Virus record (IMG/VR): IMGVR_UViG_3300009034_000190
Coordinates: 1 to 26,068 of that record
Origin: a virus
DNA length: 26,068 nt
Strand: one strand, 5' to 3'
The translations under genes and the position numbers were made by a program. Each line of letters begins with the position of its first letter. The first letter of the stretch is position 1. This document shows, in pieces, positions 15,363-22,798 of this stretch. The notes under the pieces were generated by a model that ran no database searches, was not told the DNA's origin, and worked only from the letters and a program-made list of their open reading frames with translations.

Positions 15363-18140
15363 ATGACACTACCAGGAGTTAAGGTAATGTATCCAGATGG
15401 CGGCCTTGCCGTCCAGCGGCCGGCCGAGTTTGGCACCTCAGTGCTTATCATAGGTACAGCTGAGGATGGGCCGAAGAATAACCCAATAGTTGTCCAGAGT
15501 CTTGAGAAGGCGGAGGATATCTTTGGTAGATTTGGCGAGGGAACACTTATCCGTGGCTTGTATGAGCTGCTCACTGCCACTAACGCTTCTGTGGATGCGA
15601 GGGCTATGAGGATCGGTAACGGTTCACTGGCTAGACTAGGTATTCCTGAAGCTTCAGGTGCAGTAACCTTAGATTTCGCAGGCCAGGACGCAAGTGGCGT
15701 AGCGGATCCTACATTCTCCGCTTCCGGAAGGGTCGATCAATACATTGATGCACTGATCCTCGATGCTAAGTATGAGGGGGCAAGATACAATCAGTTCACC
15801 CTTAGAATAGGCATGGATAATACAGTTGGCAGTCCCAACTACGGTAGACAGTGCGTTATTATATATAACCCCTTCACCGGAGTGGAGTCCACGTTCTCAT
15901 ATGATTACGTCAATACCAGCAACACTGCTGTTGACGTACATACCGTTACCGAGCTAGTGAGTGCGATCAATGCTGATTCCAACTTGAATGAATATATCGT
16001 TGCGAGTACCACCGACTTGACTGCACTGTACGAGGTGCGCCTTGACGGCGGAGCTGGAGCCAGTTACGTGCATCCAGCATCGGGAGACTATGACTGGTAC
16101 AGCGCTGGTGATATTCCCGCGTCACTCAGAGAAGGAAGTGCTATTGAGACTCTATGGAATGACGACGGCACCCCTAAGAAAGTTACCTTGTATCTCCACC
16201 ACATAACTACCAGTCCTGATCAGAATAGTGATGGTATACCAGATGCGGTCGTATCACCAAATCCCACATATGGTGTCCCGTCAGTCATTAGGGTTGGACC
16301 AGTGGGTATGACGTGGAGTTCGAATATACCAACAGCAGGAAACCAGATGGTCAGCTTAGATTATGTCTACGATATAGCTACGGCATCGGGCGAGCTGCTT
16401 AACGTAGCAGGTAAGGACTTCTCCGATCTTGACTATATACCCGTTAATAGGAACGAGAGTCAGGCTCCGGGATCAGTTACCGGTAATACGGTTATAACGT
16501 ATCTAGGGGATGAGGAGGATGCAGGTAGTGAGTACAGACAGTACGTCACTAACGGATACGTGGGCACCAGTTCAGACGGCACGACATCTGTGTTTACCTT
16601 CGCCGCAAGGTTGCAGCCAGATATAGTTAGCTGGTACGGCGGCACTGTCATTGTTCCTAGCATTGAACATGATAATAAGCAAGGTCTTCAGATACCTACC
16701 AGGATATATGAGACCATTTCCGGGGTTACTAGTGAGACTAGGAAGAACGTTACTCTCGGATGGAGCGGCGGCACTGCTACCGTTACATTTACCGATAGTG
16801 ATGATCTACCATCAGTTGGGACTATAATCACTATAGATTACGTTAGCGTAATAGGTACCATGACCGAGTATAATACCAGGTCATCCCTCGAGCTTACCAG
16901 GGGTAGTGCGAACGATTTCGAGAACTACTTCGTAGCTGGCAATCAGATCTTCTTCGGGGGTCCGCATGATACTGACATCATGCTTACGTACAACCATAAG
17001 AGAGTGTACAGTATACCCGGTGACGTCTCGATAGTTGACGCCGATATAGGGAAGATAGAGTTCACCAATCCTTATAGGATACCTCAGATCGATGCAGCTA
17101 GCGGTATCCGCGTAGGACTGAACTATACATACAGGCCTGAATGGATATCACCTAGCGGTACTGAAGCAATGGCCGGGGGCGGTAATGGTGTAGTGATGAC
17201 CAATAAGGAACTCAAGGATGCTCTCACCGAGGGCTATACCTCAATCGAGAACTATGAAGTAGATATAGTTGTACCGATGGAGGCGCACCTGGATTCTACT
17301 ATCGAAGATTATAGTATGGAGACTGGTGTACTATACCTGCAGAATGCGGGATTCCATACCCAATTGGCCGACGTACTGGATCTTATGTCTCGGAAAGTTC
17401 ACGAGACCATCGGTATCATTGGTGTAGAGCCGGCAGAGAGTGCTAGCCCCGGAGATATTGCTAACTGGGTTGCTAGACTAACAGTGCCGAATGCCAATGA
17501 TGGGATGAGGGGCGCGAATTTCATGCCCATATTTGATTCCAAGTGGATAATTGCAATTGCCAGTGAGATTGGTATTAGCATGGCGAAGTTAGGAATCGCC
17601 GGTACCGACTACTATACCGACGGTGCAACCACCCTCGCTGCGCTAATAGCCTCGCTACCGCCTCAGAAGTCTGTTACTAACAGATATATAGGGCGGGCCG
17701 CTACTGGCCTTAGGTACAGACTTTCCATGAATCAAATGGAGGATCTAGCCGATTCTCGATTCACAGCATTCAGGCTTAAGTCTGGAACTGGGGTTGTGGT
17801 TGCTAATGATGTTACTTGTGCAATCAGGGGATCCGACTATGACATGATCACTACACTTAGGATAGTTAAGCTAGTGGTGGATATAATCCGGGATATTGGG
17901 GACAGCTATATTGGTGAGCCCAATACCGGCTATAGCCGGAATGATATGTCCACGTCGATCAATGCCGCATTGCGCGCCCTTACTAGTACCCATAACCAGG
18001 TTCTGAGGGCGTACGACTTTGAGGTAAGATCCAGTGCAGCTGATCAGAGGGAAGGAAATGTCTACATCGACCTTGATCTGGTTCCAGTATTTACGACTCA
18101 GTATATACATGTAACCATCAGGTTGAAGAATACCCTGTAG
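15363..18140 (+). CDS. Contractile tail sheath protein
   Basis: This 925-aa protein would form the contractile outer layer of the tail. The start is ATG 15363 behind GGAAGGAGGT (15348-15357); an upstream in-frame ATG at 15282 would force translation through the GC-rich hairpin and has no good binding site. The N-terminus has the sheath signature: LPGVKVMYPDGG, then EFGTSVLIIGTAEDGP (residues 22-37), then the LIRGLYELL segment. The C-terminal 150 residues are the conserved core (ARLTVPNANDGMRG, MEDLADSRFTAF, IRGSDYDMITTLRIV, EGNVYIDLDLVPVFTTQYIHV). The middle holds large beta insertions, making it longer than many sheaths (400-700 aa). This is the key evidence for myovirus morphology. Confidence 0.94.
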   Translation: MTLPGVKVMYPDGGLAVQRPAEFGTSVLIIGTAEDGPKNNPIVVQSLEKAEDIFGRFGEGTLIRGLYELLTATNASVDARAMRIGNGSLARLGIPEASGAVTLDFAGQDASGVADPTFSASGRVDQYIDALILDAKYEGARYNQFTLRIGMDNTVGSPNYGRQCVIIYNPFTGVESTFSYDYVNTSNTAVDVHTVTELVSAINADSNLNEYIVASTTDLTALYEVRLDGGAGASYVHPASGDYDWYSAGDIPASLREGSAIETLWNDDGTPKKVTLYLHHITTSPDQNSDGIPDAVVSPNPTYGVPSVIRVGPVGMTWSSNIPTAGNQMVSLDYVYDIATASGELLNVAGKDFSDLDYIPVNRNESQAPGSVTGNTVITYLGDEEDAGSEYRQYVTNGYVGTSSDGTTSVFTFAARLQPDIVSWYGGTVIVPSIEHDNKQGLQIPTRIYETISGVTSETRKNVTLGWSGGTATVTFTDSDDLPSVGTIITIDYVSVIGTMTEYNTRSSLELTRGSANDFENYFVAGNQIFFGGPHDTDIMLTYNHKRVYSIPGDVSIVDADIGKIEFTNPYRIPQIDAASGIRVGLNYTYRPEWISPSGTEAMAGGGNGVVMTNKELKDALTEGYTSIENYEVDIVVPMEAHLDSTIEDYSMETGVLYLQNAGFHTQLADVLDLMSRKVHETIGIIGVEPAESASPGDIANWVARLTVPNANDGMRGANFMPIFDSKWIIAIASEIGISMAKLGIAGTDYYTDGATTLAALIASLPPQKSVTNRYIGRAATGLRYRLSMNQMEDLADSRFTAFRLKSGTGVVVANDVTCAIRGSDYDMITTLRIVKLVVDIIRDIGDSYIGEPNTGYSRNDMSTSINAALRALTSTHNQVLRAYDFEVRSSAADQREGNVYIDLDLVPVFTTQYIHVTIRLKNTL

Positions 18141-18159
18141 CGAAGTATACTCTGTAGGC

Positions 18160-18189
18160 TTGACAACACTTGTATATTAGTAGTATAAT
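18160..18189 (+). promoter_or_regulatory. Sigma-70-type promoter before the tube-like genes
   Basis: TTGACA at 18160-18165 and TATAAT at 18184-18189, both exact consensus, are separated by 18 bases. The expected transcript start near 18196 coincides with the first G of a GC-rich hairpin. It lies between the sheath stop and the first tube-like gene, so it would add transcription for the tail-tube, chaperone and tape-measure genes. It is the strongest sign of a bacterial host in the window. Confidence 0.8.
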
Positions 18190-18195
18190 TAGATC

Positions 18196-18227
18196 GGGGG
18201 GGTGGACGTTCTGAACTCTATCCCCCC
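18196..18227 (+). other. Hairpin at the predicted 5' end of the tube mRNA
   Basis: GGGGGG (18196-18201) pairs with CCCCCC (18222-18227), extended by five more pairs (two of them G-U) through 18206 and 18217, around a 10-base loop. It begins about 7 bases after the -10 box, so an mRNA from the promoter would start with this stem, like a 5' stabilising hairpin. It may also terminate transcripts coming from the sheath gene. Confidence 0.55.
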
Positions 18228-18257
18228 AAACTACACTTGAAGGGAGGGGAAGCAAGA

Positions 18258-18811
18258 ATGCCAACCACATTGGAGACGATTACTCAGACGTATACATCGT
18301 TCTCAGGTGCAGATATCAAGTGTGTTGTTGGTAGGGTGATGATTATGGAGCTGCAGGGGTTGTTGGTAGGGTGATGATTATGGAGCTGCAGGGTATATCC
18401 TACAGCGTGACCAGGGAGAAGGCTCCGATCTACACAATGGGAAGCCCAGATCCAAGGTCATTCAGCAGAGGTAAGCGCGGGATCGCCGGCAGCATGATAT
18501 TCACCATATTCGACAGAGACCCGCTGTCCGCACTGGCAGATGACGTAAGGAAGGTATACTATTACTATGCCAAGGAGGATGAACTCCGTGAGCCTTCACA
18601 CTATGGGCGGGAGGTTAACCAACAGCTAGTAGATAGGAATGGTATGCCGCTTGATATAGAGAGGCGGCCGCCCATCTATGACGATCAGATACTCCCTTTC
18701 GATATCACAATCAATGCCCAGAATGAATATGGGCAGATGGCAGTTAAGAGGATATATGGAGTAGAGATCCTAAATAGTGGCGAGGGTATGTCTATTGATG
18801 ATATTGTCAAT
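18258..18811 (+). CDS. Tail-tube-like protein 1, exon 1 (frame broken by a 35-bp duplication)
   Basis: ATG 18258 follows GGGAGGGGA (18241-18249). The frame reads through FSGADIKCVVGRVMIMELQG and then stops at TGA 18372-18374 because of the tandem 35-bp duplication at 18324-18393. Dropping one copy joins it to ELQGISYSVTREKAPIYTMG and the rest, matching the paralogue downstream. The exon ends at T18811: GTCAAT (18806-18811) pairs with guide GTTGAC (18826-18831). Joined to exon 2 at 19782 the protein would be 214 aa. The family is recognised by FSGADI, SYSV-REKAP, FSRGKRGIAGSMIF, PFDITI and SIDDI motifs, fitting a tube protein after the sheath. As read, GTG 18371, ATG 18374 (overlapping the stop as TGATG) or ATG 18380 could restart translation of the longer part. 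Confidence 0.75.
18324..18393 (+). repeat. Exact 35-bp tandem direct repeat (two copies)
   Basis: Copy 1 is 18324-18358 and copy 2 is 18359-18393, identical at all 35 positions and adjacent. The flanking bases do not match (18323 versus 18358; 18359 versus 18394). Because 35 is 3n+2, it shifts the reading frame of the tube-like gene from frame of 18258 to that of 18371. Confidence 0.95.
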
Positions 18812-19781
18812 GAATCACATCAATCGTTGACGTTAAATCCTACTATATGCGGGAAAGCCCTAACGGGTAGTGCCGAGGGTAATCCGCAGGGAAGAGCATA
18901 CCAGGATAACTGGTGGTAACACTCCCCTCAGAGACTATACGTAGGAGGTTACATTGCCTAAGATTACAACAATGAATGAAGAATACTTCCAACACTGGTC
19001 ACCCGATATGGCGTACGTACTCGGGTTCATAGTTGCTGATGGCTGTATAGTATGTCATGACGGCGCCTATCAGCTCATCGTATCCTGCGTGGATCGCGAC
19101 CTAGTAGAATTCATCAGGGATGAGCTTGAATACACACCAACGGTTAAGAAATGTAAGGATGGGTGCTATAGGCTGAGCGTATGTCGCAAGCGGGTCGTAA
19201 TGGACTTGATGGCGCACGGTATACTACCGAGGAAGTCGTGGTCGCCGCTGGTGCCTGATGTTCCTACAGAATATCATGAACCCTTCATACATGGGCTATT
19301 CGATGGAGATGGTTCCGTGTGGACTGATTGGCGGAAGGGTAGAGGTAAGAAGTCGCGCCAATATAGAGTGACTAGTAGTATAACTTCCTATAGCAAGGAA
19401 TTCCTCCAGGGTATCGGGGGTATTATTAAGAGGCTTAATGGAAGTATACCTAAGATATATGGTGGATATGGCGATACACACACGTATCATATAGTATATT
19501 CTAACAAGGAATCTATCGCGCTATACCATACACTATATGATAATCCATTACATAAGTTCTATCTTGGTAGGAAGAAGGAAGTATTCGAAGATTGGCTACT
19601 AACGTGGAAGCATGACTTGGAGTGGGGGCTACGGAAGTGTAGGATATGTGCCACCAAGTTCGTCGCACTTCACGATAAGAGTACCAAGTGCTTATCATGT
19701 TCTAAGCGAACGTCTCGTTCATGTAGGGCAGTAACTAAGAGATAGTCCGATCTCATATGAGAGTATGAGCTAACATAAATG
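18812..19781 (+). ncRNA. Group I self-splicing intron in the tail-tube-like gene
   Basis: About 970 bases. P1 is GTCAAT/GTTGAC (18806-18811 with 18826-18831) ending in a U-G pair; P3 TCCTAC (18838-18843) with GTAGGA (18941-18946); P4 TGCGG (18848-18852) with CCGCA (18884-18888); P5 GCCC (18857-18860) with GGGT (18877-18880); P6a ACCAG/CTGGT around 18900-18915; P7 GACTA (18933-18937) with TAGTC (19743-19747); P8 GTTAC (18948-18952) with GTAAC (19731-19735); P9 CTCATA/TATGAG (about 19752-19769). It ends in G19781. The core shares GGAAAGCCCTAAC and the 36-base P4 spacing with the capsid intron. Splicing gives SIDDIVN-ERQATFVAR, aligning without gaps to SIDDIMVEKTCSFVAR of the paralogue. Confidence 0.88.
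18954..19745 (+). CDS. LAGLIDADG homing endonuclease with C-terminal zinc-binding motif (intron-encoded)
   Basis: 263 aa from TTG 18954, which has AGGAGG at 18943-18948 as binding site; this site overlaps the 3' strand of P3 and the start of P8, so intron folding and translation should compete. Two LAGLIDADG motifs are visible: YVLGFIVADG (21-30) and FIHGLFDGDG (111-120), the latter with D118, so a monomeric enzyme is expected. The C-terminal end has C229-x2-C232 and C246-x2-C249, a likely zinc ribbon. The stop TAG (19743-19745) is part of P7'. The gene fills the P8 loop. It is not closely similar to the capsid-intron enzyme: no shared HTH, and different motifs. Confidence 0.88.
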   Translation: MPKITTMNEEYFQHWSPDMAYVLGFIVADGCIVCHDGAYQLIVSCVDRDLVEFIRDELEYTPTVKKCKDGCYRLSVCRKRVVMDLMAHGILPRKSWSPLVPDVPTEYHEPFIHGLFDGDGSVWTDWRKGRGKKSRQYRVTSSITSYSKEFLQGIGGIIKRLNGSIPKIYGGYGDTHTYHIVYSNKESIALYHTLYDNPLHKFYLGRKKEVFEDWLLTWKHDLEWGLRKCRICATKFVALHDKSTKCLSCSKRTSRSCRAVTKR

Positions 19782-19907
19782 GAAAGACAAGCTACCTTCG
19801 TTGCCAGGACCATTGGTCCGTGGACACAGATCAACGTGAGAGATAATATGCAGGGTAATACATGGGAATGGGATAGGGTGAGGGACTCCCTGATTCCCGT
19901 TACTTAG
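19782..19907 (+). CDS. Tail-tube-like protein 1, exon 2
   Basis: The 41 codons plus stop read ERQATFVARTIGPWTQINVR and then DNMQGNTWEWDRVRDSLIPVT. The TFVAR segment aligns with SFVAR of the paralogous protein encoded from 19938, directly after the SIDDI motif, which fixes the splice point. Without splicing this piece has no start of its own except the ATG 19779-19781 at the intron end, and no ribosome binding site near it. Confidence 0.8.
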   Translation, partial: ERQATFVARTIGPWTQINVRDNMQGNTWEWDRVRDSLIPVT

Positions 19908-19937
19908 TAGCATTATAGGAAGGAGCAGTAGCTAGTA

Positions 19938-21176
19938 GTGCCTGAGGATAGAGAGATCAGACTACCTGGTCGGACCATCCCCATACGAGACATATCACAG
20001 GTAGCGATAGACCGCAGCGGGGCAATGGTGCATGAGAGGGAGATGCCTGCCCGTGCCTACCCTGAGATAGTGGATAGGAAGAATGAGAATAGGCAATGGA
20101 GCACCGAGCCAGTCGTAGGTAAGAGGGCATACGACCGCCAGGCTCCATTTCCCTATGGTGCTGCTGACCCCGGCTATGACGCGCTCTATAGTGAGTCGGC
20201 GCTACGTTCCTTCAGTGGCGCTGACATCAGGTGTGTAGTTCACGTCATAGGTAATGGTGGAGTCTCCAGGCCCGTTATGATAGCTAACCTCTCCACGCTA
20301 TCCTACAGCGTGCACAGGGAGAAGCATCCGGTGGTAGCCCTCGGTCACTCCTACCCGGTAGGATTCTCCAGGGGGGGAAGGACTATAGCAGGCTCTATGA
20401 TCTTCGCTATGTTCGACAGGGAGGTCCTCTGGGACATAATACAGCTATACTCATTCGATATAGAGAGGAATGAGGGGCAGGATGAGTATTCCTCATTCTC
20501 TCCCATGTTAGATCAGTTACCGCCATTCGATATAACTATCACATTTGCCAATGAGTACGGCGATGTAGCGAATATGGCTATATATCAGGTTGAGATTGTA
20601 GATGAGGGTACTGTTCTATCCATTGACGATATAATGGTAGAGAAGACGTGCAGCTTCGTTGCCAGGGACATGGATATGGTTAGGCCATATAAGGATGCGC
20701 CCAACTTCAGAGCACTCGGGAAGGATACTACTGTTAAGCGCGTTACTAGCAGAGATGTTAACGCCTTCCTCGATACGCTTCGTAGTAGGAGGAATGCAAT
20801 TAGAGGTGTCGAGCCAATGAGGATGGATGACGTATACATGCACGATATTCCGTATGATTATGCTCTCTTCCATGACACGGCCGCTCATGATAGGAAGTAT
20901 CCAGCCATTGCTATGGGCGATGATGCGATATATACTAATATACAAGGTATTACATGGATGGGCGAAGCTATACCACACCAGGTTGATCCTGTGGAGTTGT
21001 ACAGATTTGTAGCTAATACTGACCTATATACGAGGAATCCTACTATCAGTAACCTCTTCCTTGTGCACAATACCTATGAACCTGGTATTATTGGCGAGGT
21101 TGAGAGTCCACCACCTAAGTATACTATACTTAAGGACTTACTGGTTAGGAGAGACGAGCTTACTCTAACGAGGTAG
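19938..21176 (+). CDS. Tail-tube-like protein 2 (extended paralogue)
   Basis: The 412-aa protein starts at GTG 19938, with AGGAAGGAG at 19917-19925 somewhat far upstream. An N-terminal extension of about 90 residues (basic, DREIRLPGRTIPIRD) precedes the shared domain at about 90-255: RSFSGADIRCVV, LSYSVHREKHP, GFSRGGRTIAGSMIFAMFDRE, PPFDITITFANEYGD, SIDDIMVEKTCSFVAR. The C-terminal 150 residues (MRMDDVYMHDIPYDYALF onward) are unlike anything I recognise. The shared domain with the preceding gene indicates duplication; this copy might be a tail-terminal tube protein or distal tube/baseplate link. Confidence 0.75.
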   Translation: MPEDREIRLPGRTIPIRDISQVAIDRSGAMVHEREMPARAYPEIVDRKNENRQWSTEPVVGKRAYDRQAPFPYGAADPGYDALYSESALRSFSGADIRCVVHVIGNGGVSRPVMIANLSTLSYSVHREKHPVVALGHSYPVGFSRGGRTIAGSMIFAMFDREVLWDIIQLYSFDIERNEGQDEYSSFSPMLDQLPPFDITITFANEYGDVANMAIYQVEIVDEGTVLSIDDIMVEKTCSFVARDMDMVRPYKDAPNFRALGKDTTVKRVTSRDVNAFLDTLRSRRNAIRGVEPMRMDDVYMHDIPYDYALFHDTAAHDRKYPAIAMGDDAIYTNIQGITWMGEAIPHQVDPVELYRFVANTDLYTRNPTISNLFLVHNTYEPGIIGEVESPPPKYTILKDLLVRRDELTLTR

Positions 21177-21181
21177 TGATT

Positions 21182-22393
21182 ATGCAGAGTGCTACTAGGA
21201 AGGGCGGCGCGCTACGGTCTACACTAGGAATAGAAGGACCAGTTACGATAGATGCCTTCTATCGATACTACTTCTCAGGAAGTCAGTGTAGGATCTTCTT
21301 CAATGGTATCTATATAGCTGAGGTTAACTATATAGAGTATACTATTAGGAGTAATAAGGCGCCCATATATGCGTATAATGACCCATACTATAAGCTAGTC
21401 GCGAGGGGGAACTACCTTGTAGAGGGGTCGTTCAACCTTAACCTCAGGGATAGGGATTACCTCCTGAAGGTTAGGGAGGATATCCTCGGTAGGAGGGGCG
21501 AGGCACGACCCACTACAATCGACGCGGAGGTTCTACCCCTCAGAACCGGGAGCGATCAGGAATTACTCAAGTTCATGGAGGCGTCCAGCAATGAGGTGAG
21601 GGAGGGTGTTATACAGAAGTACATCAGTGCCTATTGGGGGATAGATACGAGGCCGGGGCCGAGGGAGCCAACGAGACCAGATGAGTGGGATCTAACGGAG
21701 AGCGGCGACATCAATCCGAATGGATTCGACATAGTGATGGTATTCGGTGTCCCGGGTGGTCCTACTGGGCAGTTCACCACCAAGCAGATAAATGACGTAC
21801 ACATCACGGGGGAAGGATCCGTAGTTGACTGGAATGGTCAGGGCATCATCACACAATATCCATTCTTCGCGAGGAAGGTGGACGGAGAGCAGACTACATT
21901 TCATCCTCACCAGAGTAGTGTCGATGAGCCAGTTCCGGATATTAAGGATACCCTCGCTAGAAAGGATTGGCCTATAATTGCAGTCCTGAATGGACGCAAT
22001 GAGACCGGCGGTGGCAACTGGGAATTCGAGATATTATTCGATACGAGGAACCGCGGCGTCGGGATCAAGGATGTCAGGGTAGGTAAGATAATACGGCGGT
22101 TCGATGATAATCAAGTAATAGAGACAGATAAGTTTGTACGGGCTGCATCAGCTACCGATCCAGCTCCTAATACCATGTATGTGTATTCCCTCAATATATC
22201 CTCCAACGTTAGCTGGGTGGAGTATAGGGACGTAGTATTCACTATATATGATGTGGGTAGCTCTCCAGGTGGGGCAGATGTTGGGATAGAGTTCGAGACC
22301 ACGAACATTGATGCAACACGCATCAGTGTTGATAACTTACTTAGGGTAAAGAGGCCTGTAACTGGCGCTTTACCTCAACTTCCGTATCATTAG
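21182..22393 (+). CDS. Tail-tube-like protein 3 (diverged, extended paralogue)
   Basis: I prefer ATG 21182, with GAGGT at 21171-21174 region seven or so bases upstream inside the end of the previous gene; GTG 21176 overlapping the stop is an alternative. The 403-aa protein repeats the pattern in weaker form: YYFSGSQCRIFFNG, YTIRSNKAPIYAY, RGNYLVEGSFNLNLRDRDYL, then FDIVMVFGVPGG, VHITGEGSVVDWNGQG and PFFARKV, aligning to the FSG, REKAPIY, RG-AGS, FDITI, SIDDI and FVAR motifs of paralogues 1 and 2. After about residue 260 a beta-rich region follows (WEFEILFDTRNRG, VVFTIYDVGSS). It may be a third tail component such as a distal tail or initiator protein. Confidence 0.7.
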   Translation: MQSATRKGGALRSTLGIEGPVTIDAFYRYYFSGSQCRIFFNGIYIAEVNYIEYTIRSNKAPIYAYNDPYYKLVARGNYLVEGSFNLNLRDRDYLLKVREDILGRRGEARPTTIDAEVLPLRTGSDQELLKFMEASSNEVREGVIQKYISAYWGIDTRPGPREPTRPDEWDLTESGDINPNGFDIVMVFGVPGGPTGQFTTKQINDVHITGEGSVVDWNGQGIITQYPFFARKVDGEQTTFHPHQSSVDEPVPDIKDTLARKDWPIIAVLNGRNETGGGNWEFEILFDTRNRGVGIKDVRVGKIIRRFDDNQVIETDKFVRAASATDPAPNTMYVYSLNISSNVSWVEYRDVVFTIYDVGSSPGGADVGIEFETTNIDATRISVDNLLRVKRPVTGALPQLPYH

Positions 22394-22404
22394 GGGGATT
22401 AATA

Positions 22405-22791
22405 ATGGCTGAAGAAGTAGTAGTAGGAGGAGAAGTAACGCAGGAACAGATTGCAGAGTGGAAGGAGAAGTACGGTCAAGGTCCAGACCGCACCATACAC
22501 AGAGTTACACTGAGTGGAATTACGTACTACTATAGGGCGCTACTCAGGGCGGAACTCAAGAATATCATGAGAGTACTCGGGGCGCCGGCGGCGGCCATGG
22601 AGGGCGCACCTACCAACTATAGTGACCAGCAACTCAGCATGGAGGATCAGAACGTCGTGAGGGCAGTCCTCCACCCACAGATCGGGGTAGATATGATTTC
22701 AGCTATGCCCGGTGGTGTCGTAACTAATCTCTCAGAGCTAATCTTGGATGCATCAGGGTTCAATGAAGTAGCTGAACCGGAGATCCTATAG
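22405..22791 (+). CDS. Putative tail assembly chaperone 1
   Basis: ATG 22405 with AGGGGGATT at 22394-22402 as binding site. The 128-aa acidic protein has VTQEQIAEWKEKYGQ, then THIHR-like strand HRVTLSGITYYYRALLRAEL, and ends with QNVVRAVLHPQIG and a helix. The same pattern appears in the next gene: DIQGWKRKHG, YRVNLMGEEYVYRRVAVDEY, IIREALLYP. Small acidic paired genes between tube and tape measure are typically tail chaperones that coat the tape measure during assembly. Unlike the classical G/GT pair, this pair is separate, with an 7-base gap rather than an overlapping frame. Confidence 0.58.
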   Translation: MAEEVVVGGEVTQEQIAEWKEKYGQGPDRTIHRVTLSGITYYYRALLRAELKNIMRVLGAPAAAMEGAPTNYSDQQLSMEDQNVVRAVLHPQIGVDMISAMPGGVVTNLSELILDASGFNEVAEPEIL

Positions 22792-22798
22792 GAAGCTA

